64,000 nt of DNA. Source: Gnomoniopsis sp. IMI 355080 (lineage: Eukaryota > Ascomycota > Sordariomycetes > Diaporthales > Gnomoniaceae). The notes under the pieces are model-generated. The model did not search any database, was not told the origin of the DNA, and was given only the letters and a program-made list of their open reading frames with translations. The DNA lies in assembly GCA_027946555.1 (NCBI GenBank), contig JAPEVC010000124.1:42329-106328 (forward strand). The letters run 5' to 3'. The number at the start of each line of letters is the position of its first letter. The first letter of the stretch is position 1. The position numbers were made by a program, and so were the translations under genes. Below, piece by piece: positions 56,013 through 64,000 of this stretch.

Positions 56013-57329
56013 TCACATCTGCCTGTCTCCATCATCAATATGGAGATGTCCTGCCTCGTACATGGCTTTGGCGATGGGATATAAAGCTCGCGCGAACTTG
56101 GTCTGTCTCTCCAGAACATAGCGTGGCGTGAGGCGTTGATACTTGCCTCCTGTCCACTCGGAGATGTAGGTTTCCTTGATTGGCATGTCGTGCGGCAAAA
56201 AGGCGTGGTAGAGATACGCTGTCGACCAGTCCTCTGCCCAGTCGGGCATCGCCCCATCTGCCTCGACCTCGTCAAATGACGGCAGAGCGTCGCCCTGCTT
56301 GAAAGTCGTCAAGTCGTTGGTGAACCTTGGGTCCGCTTGCGCCGGTGTCCACCGATAAAAGCCGGGGATGGCAATCACGTTTGCATCGCCGGCGTGCCCG
56401 ACCCTGCCAGGCGTGAAGGCTCGCTCCTCCAGGATGAGCATGTGCGCGCCTGGCTCGCCGAGGATTTTCTGGCCGACTTTGCGGAACGCCTCATCCGAGC
56501 CTCTTGCCCAGCCGTCGACATTGTACGGCGAGCCGACAAAGACCTTGTGCATTTCGTCGTGCCACGCAGAAATTACTTTGCCCTCCGGCTCCGTCATCCA
56601 CTGGCCCGAGTTCATGTTGTCAAAAGCCTCTGTGCGCGCGCCAATCATGCCAAAGTTGCTCTCTCGGAGAGGCTTCAAGTCTTTGAGTGTAAAGACATCG
56701 GTATCGAGATAAGTGCCGCCGTATTTCTTTGCCTAGAAGAGAACAATCGGGTGAGCACTCCAGTGTTTTCGACAAGTACGTTTGTGCAAGCTGTTAGTAA
56801 CCACACCACTCACCATCTTAACCCGCAAAAAATCAGAAGTATGAGCCAACCAGTCAATATGCACCCCGTTGCCTGCTTCCGTGGGCATCACCTCCTGGTT
56901 CACCTTCATATTGGGCAAGCTCAGGATGAGCTTGGCCCATTTTCCCGTTTTACCGCGGCGCGCATCCTCGATCTGCGCATCGGTGGCATTTGTGTGAATG
57001 AAGATGGTGTCTGGTCGATTGTGATACCAAGCAGAGTAAATTGACAGACACTGCCTGAAGTCGAAGGCGAAGGGAGCTGTAGGGTCTGAGCTGATTTGCG
57101 TAAAATGGATTATGTTCGGTATTCTAGGACCACGGAGTCCTGGTAAGCCATGTCCTGAAATACCTGGCGCCTTTTTCAAGTATGTTGACACATCATCGTG
57201 GTATGAGCCGGAGATGATGAATAGAAGCGTAATGCTAATCACGATAGCCAAGTGCAGGCTAGACAGTCGTTGGGGGAACCTCGCTCGGTATAACGCGAGG
57301 CCGGCGTTCTCTCTGAGGAAACCCATCAT
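56013..57329 (-). CDS. Type II membrane glycosyltransferase, GT32/OCH1-like
   Basis: Two exons, 57329-56814 and 56732-56013, with an 81-nt phase-0 intron, give 411 residues. A short cytosolic N-terminus precedes one membrane anchor (LAIVISITLLFIISGSY, about residues 28-44), as in Golgi type II enzymes. The lumenal domain starts IPNIIHFTQI. The DxD metal/nucleotide-sugar motif lies in KKYGGTYLDTDVF, just after the splice. These are hallmarks of the Gly_transf_sug (DXD) superfamily, which includes Och1-type mannosyltransferases. The donor sugar and acceptor are not evident. The frame is open for one more codon upstream but only with GTG, so the start is ATG 57329. Confidence 0.85.
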
Positions 57330-58406
57330 CACTGTTGGAAAACCCGATATCCCGACGATGAGGCGAGGCGAGAATCTTTGGAGGGGCAGAGACGTTGAGA
57401 AGAGAAGGTGGCTTCTACTTATTCTGGCAACATTCCGAGCGAGGCTCGCCCTGAAGACTTATAACATATCCGATTTGCCCTTGCATCCCTTAGGAACGGC
57501 AGTAGCCATTGTATAGCGTGTATCCGCGTTCCAAACGCCACGTTGTGGTACGAAGGGACCGACCGAGAAACATCCTCCCTTGAGAGCGAAGCTATTCGGC
57601 CATATTCAAAACAAGAGAACCATGTGAGATTTGAAGAGCATTGACTCCATACATAAGTATCCTTCCCTTCCAGAAGCGGTTTTGAACTACCAATTATTCC
57701 TCTCCTTCCTTGATGCTAGGTCCCTTCGTGCGCGATCTCTTGTTCCCGTGTTTAACAGGCAGGCCTCAGTCACTGCCTATTCACACAATGATAATCTCTA
57801 GAAAGGAATAAAATTCGAAAATTGTTGATTAGGGCGGCAGTGTCTCCTTCGGTGTGCGTTTCCTCGCGAAAAAGCGATACATAGCCCCGGAACCATCGCG
57901 GCGTTATGAACATGAGGTTTGTGCGGCGCAAATTCATCACATTCTGTAATATTACGTCCTTCATGCTACCATTCATGCGATAAGACTCAAGAACATGTCA
58001 ATTTGTGCTGTTGCGGGTCCGCCAACTCCTGGTGTTTGAGAGGACTCATGCCTCTTCCAACGATGTTCACCACACAGCTGCCAGATGCGTTGAAGATCGG
58101 AATGGAAACGCCAGAAGTTTTCTCGAGAAGGCCAGAGACTATATTTACCAAATTCCAGTTGCAGGCCGTCCGACTACTTGATTTTGGAACCACCCAGTAT
58201 GAGTCTTCCAAGCAGTGTGACATCTGGATGTTTTCATAGCATGATTAACTCTTTGGTTTTGCCTTGTTCTGAATGGATCTTGCAATTAGTCTTATGGGTA
58301 CAAGCTCCTGATTAAATATGTCGATGCTGCAAAAAAGACTTGAGACAGAGCTGGCTTTGCCCCCCTTTAAGTTTCTATGGACGCCTCTGGGCGAATCAGC
58401 AGACCT
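57330..58406. other. Intergenic, no supported gene
   Basis: 1.08 kb, AT-rich beyond 57500, between two minus-strand genes. No exon seen. Confidence 0.5.
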
Positions 58407-59210
58407 TCATGCTCTTTCCCCAATCTTGACAATCTCATGTACCACTCTTTCAGTCGCCCTCAAATGAGGAACGTGTCCCACGCCTTCTATCAAAACTTTC
58501 TCAACCTTTCCGCCAGCAGCTACAGCATCCGCGACCATGCTCTCCTGGTGCCGCGTAGGCACAATAAGATCATTCCCCGGGATAAGAGCCACACTCGGGA
58601 TATCCTTCCACGGCTCATAGGTCACCTCGCCATCGAAGCTCGCCGAGCTATGCTGTGTGAAGGTACCCATCCACTTGGCCCGCTCCTCTTCGTCGTCCAG
58701 GTCATTGAATACGTACGCCGCAAACGCAGAATCAATGGCTGGCATGTACCCGCCCGGGACGCCAGACCTGAACGGCTCGCCCGGTGGCTGATCACTCGCG
58801 TTGTTGTACGAACGACTTGATACGCCCATGGGAACTATGAAGGAGGCCATGTAGCACACGCCAATGACAGCCGTGCTCTGGCCTTGGGTCGCGCGGTCAT
58901 CTTTGCTCAGACCTTTGAGCGCAGAGGACCCGGGGAAGCCAGCGTAGGAATGCAAGACCAGGACGACGTTTTTGGGACTGGTGGCGGAGTCTAGGACGGA
59001 GATTACCGCCTGACGGATGTGTGCTGCATCGTCGTCCGTGGTAGGAGGCGGCATGACACTGCCGTCGTTGGCAGAAAGGAGTGAGATGGCTTGCGCATCA
59101 TGACCCTGCGAGTGGAGGCGGGTGATGAGGGGCTCATAGAGGGCAGGTTTTGTGAACGATCCTGGAACAATGATTATGGAGAAGTTGGTATTTGCTTGGG
59201 TGGTTGCCAT
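58407..59210 (-). CDS. Alpha/beta-hydrolase (EstA/salicylate-esterase-like)
   Basis: Intronless, 267 residues. The fold starts with the strand FSIIIVPGSFTKPALYEPLI. The nucleophile is Ser88 in LVLHSYAGFPG. Asp214 in ALIPGNDLIVP and His246 (or His249) in IEGVGHVPHL complete a plausible triad. There is no signal peptide, so the protein is cytosolic. This subgroup is common in fungi and related to plant methyl-ester hydrolases and bacterial EstC-like enzymes. The substrate is unknown; small ester or lactone hydrolysis is the usual activity. Confidence 0.85.
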   Translation of the reverse strand: MATTQANTNFSIIIVPGSFTKPALYEPLITRLHSQGHDAQAISLLSANDGSVMPPPTTDDDAAHIRQAVISVLDSATSPKNVVLVLHSYAGFPGSSALKGLSKDDRATQGQSTAVIGVCYMASFIVPMGVSSRSYNNASDQPPGEPFRSGVPGGYMPAIDSAFAAYVFNDLDDEEERAKWMGTFTQHSSASFDGEVTYEPWKDIPSVALIPGNDLIVPTRHQESMVADAVAAGGKVEKVLIEGVGHVPHLRATERVVHEIVKIGERA

Positions 59211-59782
59211 GGTGGTGATCTTGGGACGGAAATTCGATACAACAGGGGGTGATGGAGAGGATTGACAGGCTACGAATATTGATAGATGTGTGCATTTGGC
59301 TTCAATTTATATGAAATTTAATCAGTTCTTGATTGTTTACAACTTCGTGGCAGATGGCGGGCACGTTTCCCATTTGGAACGACTGATATTTCATAATTTG
59401 TCAGCCCGTGCCACAGTCCCGCAGCTTACCAACATTTGCTTCAAAGAGCAGAAAAACCGCAGCAGCACAGGTAGCCAAGCCAACTAGGACGCGATCTGTA
59501 GGATGATCAGGAAGTCGGGGGCATTCATAGCTGAGTCTGTGATCTCGAAGGGTTCTGCCTGAAGTTGACAGAGATCAGCCGATCTCTTTCCCGTGCGCCC
59601 AGTCCTTCACTGGTATCTGAGGTTGAGTGGAAATACTATAAGGTTGAAGTGGAAATACAATGCTTGATTTGATGCTCCAGATGAGCCCGTGGGCAATGCC
59701 GGCCGATTTGACGATGCATGTAGAACCCGAACGCCATGCTCTCCCAATGATGATGAATACAAACAAGGCAGCATAGCAGACC
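59211..59782. other. Intergenic, no supported gene
   Basis: 572 bp, AT-rich, holding the promoter of the hydrolase. Nothing else recognised. Confidence 0.45.
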
Positions 59783-60676
59783 TCATGGCCTTGCGCTCGA
59801 TGGCACGCTCTCGTCCCCCCAGACATCCTTCGACTCCTGCTCCACCGCCCTCATCGCAGTAGCAACATCGTCCAGCTTCGCAACCACGTCCAACACGCCC
59901 TGGTTGACCCGTTGGAAGTACCGGTCGTTCGCCTCCCTCCTCTTCCTTGCGAATTGAATGTCAGTCTCCGTCTCCTCCTCCAGCCTCTGGCCCAACCGGT
60001 CAGCGCCGACGCCTGAACTCCCCGGCCGGGTACTTGCTCCACCAGTGCCTACGCTCTTTGCACCCTCAGTCCCATCCGTCTTTAGCTCCGCGCCGCCTCT
60101 CTCAGTTGACACAGACGCAGCGCCTCCTGCACCCGTGGCTTCAGCGGGCTCAATCGCGCCATCCGCCTCGCTGCGCGCCCACGCTTGGGCGAGGGCGATC
60201 TGGGCTGCCCTCAGCTCAGCAAGCTTGCGGTCGTGGTCGGGCCCAAACACGCGGGTGCCTCCACTGGCCGACAGCTCGACCTCCTCCAGCGTGGCTTGCA
60301 TCTCGGCCCACAAGGCGTCCGTCCTATCGGTCGCGCGGGTGGACTCGCGGCGGGTGTAAGATGCAGTTTGCAGAGGGGGCAAGGTGCCCCTGCGAGGACC
60401 CGCGGCGGGAGTGGCGGCTCCTCCGCGTTCCATGCCTGGTCTGGAAAGTGTCGACAGTGCTGCCGCTAGAGGGTCATGGGAAGAGCGCGGCTGGAATTGT
60501 TGTGTGGCGATTGCTTGAGCAGAGGGAACGCTGGTATTAACAGGCCCCGGACCGGCGACGGCGGATGGCAAAGATACATTCGACGCGGCTGGAGAGGGAT
60601 GCAGGAACAGGGTAGGGGGCGGATCCCTTTGTGGCCTGTTAGCCGAAGACTGCTGTGGTTGAGACATCTTACTCAT
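59783..60676 (-). CDS. Conserved-looking fungal protein of unknown function
   Basis: Intronless, 297 residues from ATG 60676, with a second ATG three codons on at 60667. The upstream frame is open but has no ATG. The N-terminal 100 residues or so are Pro/Ser/Gln-rich and probably disordered. The ordered part begins YTRRESTRATDRTDALWAEM and continues as helices (DRKLAELRAAQIALAQAWAR). A Gly/Thr/Ala-rich linker follows, then a C-terminal coiled-coil helix (REANDRYFQRVNQGVLDVV and following residues). The layout recalls small subunits of trafficking or cytoskeletal complexes, but I cannot assign a family. Confidence 0.6.
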   Translation of the reverse strand: MSKMSQPQQSSANRPQRDPPPTLFLHPSPAASNVSLPSAVAGPGPVNTSVPSAQAIATQQFQPRSSHDPLAAALSTLSRPGMERGGAATPAAGPRRGTLPPLQTASYTRRESTRATDRTDALWAEMQATLEEVELSASGGTRVFGPDHDRKLAELRAAQIALAQAWARSEADGAIEPAEATGAGGAASVSTERGGAELKTDGTEGAKSVGTGGASTRPGSSGVGADRLGQRLEEETETDIQFARKRREANDRYFQRVNQGVLDVVAKLDDVATAMRAVEQESKDVWGDESVPSSARP

Positions 60677-61374
60677 CCCGTCACCCAAACGGTGCCAACC
60701 CAAGGTCCGGCGAGGCTAAGGAGAGGAATGATGGACGCGTGTGAGATGAGCCCTGGCGCGCCTTGCAGCCACCTGCCCAACACGGAAACCAGTCGTAGTG
60801 CTGACGTATTTTTTGGCAGCAGACGCTCCGAGGTCTCTCAATGTCTCAATTTCTGTAGCAGCGGGCAGATAGTTTCTCGAACTAAGATGAGATTGTGCAC
60901 TTTGCGGCTCAACTTGTTGAATATTGGAGTTTCGAGTGGCGGTCGGTACCAAGGAAAGGGGCATCCAGCCACCTGGTGCAGATAAGCTTTTGCACGGGCC
61001 CTTGAACTAAAGGCACAAGGGATGGTCACGACAGCATTCATAGGTATTTATTTCTATGGAAAGAAGTCATCAGCAGGAATTTGTACATTTATTACCCTTG
61101 GCCGCGTCGAGACTGAGATGTGGGCAATTTTGGCCAAGACATGTCAGACGAAGGACTTCGTAGAGAAGAGGTATTGAACATATTCCAAGTCTGCATCAGC
61201 TTAGATATTCCATGAAATCGGCAGCCTGGCCCCTATAATGATGCAAGTCGGTACCATATTTCTCTCGAACTGTCTTTGAAGGCCGTTGACTCACGGAGGA
61301 GTTGTTGTTGTTGTTGTTATAGCAGTGCTTGAGGCTACCAGTCTACTTGCTCTGCGCATATGACAACCAGTCGC
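60677..61374. other. Intergenic, no supported gene
   Basis: About 700 bp between minus-strand genes, with a short (GTT)n run at about 61301-61318. No exon recognised. Confidence 0.45.
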
Positions 61375-63381
61375 TCACAGCCGTTCAAACACCGGTATTC
61401 TCTCTAAAGGCGCATCAACCTCGACCGTTGTGCCACCTTCATAGGTCGTATCGCCTTCGAAATCCTTCCACTTCGCCGCTTTGGGGAAGTAGACTTTTCT
61501 TTTCTTGGCCCCTGCAGTCAAGACCGGAGCGACAAGATACTTGCTGCCAAACATGTACTCATCCTCCACTTCCCAAGCCTCGCGGTCTTTCGGAAACTCC
61601 AAGAACAGTGTTCTGATCACCGGAGTACCTTTGTCACTTGCTTCCTTCATCAGTCCCCTCACATACTCCCGTAGACGCTCCCTAAGCTTCAAATATTTCT
61701 CCAAGATAGTGCCAACCTCCTCACCATACGACCATACCTCGTTAGCTGAGCCAGATGGCGATTTTCCGCCACCTTTATTACTCAACGGTTTCTTCTGCGG
61801 ATACCGGTCTCCATGCAGCCTCATCACAGGCAAGAAAGCACCCCACTGGAACCACCGTACAAGCAGCTCCCGGAAGGCTGGATCAGTAGGATCACCACCA
61901 TGAAACCCGCCAATGTCAGTTGTCCAGTGCGATATCCCAGCAATGCCCATGCTCAGTCCCGCCGCGAGCTGGTTGCGAAAGCTGCTCCAGCTGCTCGCAA
62001 TATCGCCCGACCAGACCAACGCGCCGAATTTCTGACTTCCGGCCCAGGCGCACCGGACGAGGTTGACGGTATTTGGCTCGCGGCCTTGAAACTTGCCGCT
62101 GCCATCTGCGGCTAGAGCGCCCTCGTAGAAGCCTTTGGAATACTCACGAGGGTACACGTTGCCTATAGCAAGCAATGACCCCAAGTGATACCTCCAATTG
62201 TCATGGTCGTACGGGTCTAGCTCAGGCTCCGCCTCGTCCAGCCAAAAGAGCCGGATCCCGTACTTGCCGTAATTCTGTGCAGCTTTAGACCAGACGTACT
62301 TCCTCGCGGCGGGATTGGTGGCGTCAAAATGGACCGTGGTGGCTTCAAACCCCATGACTGCGCGGAAGCCGCGCTCGCTGCGGATGAGCAAGCCTTTTTC
62401 TAGCATCTCATCCCAATTCTCACTGTCTGATTCCACCGTTGGCCAGATACTCACCATGGGCTCGATTCCCAGAGAGCGGAGCTCGTCGACCATCGCCTGC
62501 GGGTCAGGCCAGTATTCTGGGTCAAAGGACCATTCGCCTTGGGCCCGCCAGTGGAAGAAATCGATGACCAACACATCGATCGGCAGCTTCCGCCGCTTGT
62601 ACTCCCTCGCTACGGTCAGGACCTCGTCCTGCGTCTGATACCGCAGCTTACTCTGCCAGAAGCCCAGGCCATACTCGGGCATCATCGGAGGCTTCCCGGT
62701 GACCGCGCAGTAGGCCTCGACGATTAACTTGGGGTCCTCGTCTACCACCACCCAGTAGTCCAACTTGGTCGTGCTGCTCGCCGAGAACGACATGATATTC
62801 GTCCCCAGCACCGCCCGCCCCACGCTGGGGTTGTTCCAGAGCAGGCCATACCCCAAGCTGCTCAGTAGAAACGGCACACTCGCCTGGCTGTTCCGCTGTG
62901 CCATCTCCAGATCACACCCTTTGATGTCCAGAAACGGCTGTTGGTACTGGCCCATACCATACAGCTTTTCTTTCTTGGACACACTCTCCAGTCGCATCGT
63001 CAGCGCATAGTCGCCGCCCACTAGCGGCTTGAACTCGCGAGCTTGCACCTCCAGAGCGGAGGCCTTGGGATCGCGCACGTCGCTACGCGTGCGGGCGTAC
63101 TCCTCCAAGATGACGGCGCCAGTGGCCGTATTGTGGAGGGTGAGCTTCCCGCGGCGCGAGACCGTGGCGCCGATGAGGCCGTTGGTGATGGTGGCCTGGT
63201 CGGCCGCGATTTTGATGTCCGGTGTCAGTGAAGGCACAGGTTCATCCAAGGCCCATTCTTCAGGCGGCATGGAGGCGGCTTTTGTGGCGCGGATTCGGAA
63301 AGCGTTGTGGCCCCATGGTTCAAGAGTGAGGATCTCGTGGTCAAACGTGTAGGCGAGGCGGTTGGTTTCTTGAGTGAACAT
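61375..63381 (-). CDS. GH31 glycoside hydrolase, alpha-xylosidase-like, cytosolic
   Basis: A single exon of 668 residues. The GH31 N-terminal beta-sandwich (about 1-230) contains YGMGQYQQPFLDIKGCDLEM. The catalytic barrel includes LPIDVLVIDFFHWRAQGEWS. The nucleophile is Asp382 in LFWLDEAEPELDP and the acid/base is Asp460 in VWSGDIASSW. C-terminal beta domains follow (DEYMFGSKYLVAPVLTAGAK). The FFHW and LDEAEPE segments are those of the alpha-xylosidase branch rather than of secreted maltase-type alpha-glucosidases. There is no signal peptide, so an intracellular enzyme acting on imported xyloglucan fragments such as isoprimeverose is likely. Substrate preference is inferred. Confidence 0.9.
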   Translation of the reverse strand: MFTQETNRLAYTFDHEILTLEPWGHNAFRIRATKAASMPPEEWALDEPVPSLTPDIKIAADQATITNGLIGATVSRRGKLTLHNTATGAVILEEYARTRSDVRDPKASALEVQAREFKPLVGGDYALTMRLESVSKKEKLYGMGQYQQPFLDIKGCDLEMAQRNSQASVPFLLSSLGYGLLWNNPSVGRAVLGTNIMSFSASSTTKLDYWVVVDEDPKLIVEAYCAVTGKPPMMPEYGLGFWQSKLRYQTQDEVLTVAREYKRRKLPIDVLVIDFFHWRAQGEWSFDPEYWPDPQAMVDELRSLGIEPMVSIWPTVESDSENWDEMLEKGLLIRSERGFRAVMGFEATTVHFDATNPAARKYVWSKAAQNYGKYGIRLFWLDEAEPELDPYDHDNWRYHLGSLLAIGNVYPREYSKGFYEGALAADGSGKFQGREPNTVNLVRCAWAGSQKFGALVWSGDIASSWSSFRNQLAAGLSMGIAGISHWTTDIGGFHGGDPTDPAFRELLVRWFQWGAFLPVMRLHGDRYPQKKPLSNKGGGKSPSGSANEVWSYGEEVGTILEKYLKLRERLREYVRGLMKEASDKGTPVIRTLFLEFPKDREAWEVEDEYMFGSKYLVAPVLTAGAKKRKVYFPKAAKWKDFEGDTTYEGGTTVEVDAPLERIPVFERL

Positions 63382-63920
63382 TTTCGATGCTAATAGGGGA
63401 AAAGGTGCCTCGGGCTGGCACCTTTCATAATGGTAGAATTTCTGAGCAACGGTGGAGGTGAGACAACTGAGGGCACTTTTTTATAGTATGACCGGAATGT
63501 GGCTCGGGGCATCATCATCGCGAACACTATAGTTTGAACTATCTGATTGAACCCCGGCCAAATTTTGTCAACAAGTAGCGCCAATGTACAGACCCGTCGG
63601 CAAAATCCCGTCGGCATCGCTGTCGCCCCATTTTCACGAAATATGCACCATGTCAAGTGTGCGATGTAATATCGTGAGGGGCCGTCGGATGTTTAGTCTG
63701 CAGAAGTAAGTAAGGCAGGCCTTTAGCTTGCAGTGTTACATTGAGGAGCAGCTGATCCTTGGCGGTTATTCATCGCTGTATCATTAAGACCGCCCTCAGT
63801 GTCTCTATTTGTCAAAAAGCTACCAACAATGCTGGAATACATCACTAAATCTAAAAGTGGTGGAGCATAATTTTATACATTCTGCCAACATTATCAAGGG
63901 TGCCAAAGGAAGTAATAATA
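63382..63920. other. Upstream region of the GH31 gene
   Basis: About 540 bp without exons, becoming AT-rich towards the microsatellite. Confidence 0.4.
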
Positions 63921-64000
63921 AGGGAAGGAGAAGAAGGAGAAGAAGGAGAAGAAGGAGAAGAAGGAGAAGAAGGAGAAGAAGGAGAAGAAGGAGAAGAAGG
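63921..64000 (+). repeat. (GAGAAGAAG)n purine microsatellite
   Basis: About eight copies of a nine-base all-purine unit, nearly perfect after the first, running off the window end. The true length is unknown. One strand is pure purine, so triplex formation and length polymorphism are likely. Confidence 0.95.

Overview
This is nuclear DNA from a filamentous ascomycete (Pezizomycotina). The evidence is short GT-AG introns (mostly 50-150 nt) with CTAAC/CTGAC-like branch points, no operons, and clear fungal orthologues: ATG8, HEM13, RPN8, VPS39, GON7, adenylate kinase, an SPX-type phosphate carrier, an HbrB TORC2 subunit and a ptaB/LDB coregulator. A fungal NOD-like receptor and a HET-s-type effector are also present. 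I cannot name the species; recurrent TACCTA/TAGGTA promoter motifs suggest a Sordariomycete, but this is only a guess. No rRNA, tRNA, CRISPR array or intact transposon was recognised.

Layout. 0.9-1.5 kb: a tiny secreted I9 propeptide-like inhibitor. 3.4-6.5 kb: a HOOK-family dynein adaptor with two possible C-termini. 7.6-13.0 kb: an immunity-type module, consisting of a NACHT-ankyrin NLR on the minus strand head to head with a plus-strand HeLo-like effector. 14.6-17.0 kb: a secreted, eight-exon FAD-linked oxidoreductase. 18.2-26.9 kb: housekeeping genes (adenylate kinase, RPN8, a SWIM-finger Sws1-like protein, HEM13, ATG8). 28.4-28.9 kb: a small one-TM protein. 30.0-36.4 kb: a catabolic-looking group of a secreted serine carboxypeptidase, a Dal5/ACS-family MFS transporter and a TauD/TfdA dioxygenase, the last two sharing a promoter region. 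38.6-41.4 kb: the polyglutamine-rich coregulator ptaB. 44.0-54.7 kb: HbrB, GON7, VPS39 and the SPX phosphate transporter. 56.0-63.4 kb: a GT32-like glycosyltransferase, an alpha/beta hydrolase, a fungal protein of unknown function and a cytosolic GH31 alpha-xylosidase-like enzyme. The window ends in a (GAGAAGAAG)n microsatellite.

The most exciting system is the NLR/effector pair. The receptor carries near its N-terminus one copy of a short motif of the form (S/A)R-x-x-x-GN-hydrophobic. The divergently transcribed 287-residue neighbour ends in two copies of the same motif, 27 residues apart, behind a HeLo-like helical domain. This is the architecture of HET-S/NWD2 and HELLF-type amyloid signalling, where a receptor templates a beta-solenoid amyloid that switches on a membrane-active cell-death effector.

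The gene models were spliced by hand from reading frame, splice signals and family conservation. Several boundaries are unusual: four AAG 3' splice sites, a GC-AG intron, an 8-nt and a 21-nt micro-exon, and three stop-free introns of 3n length in the HOOK gene. These are listed as findings because automatic annotation would probably get them wrong.
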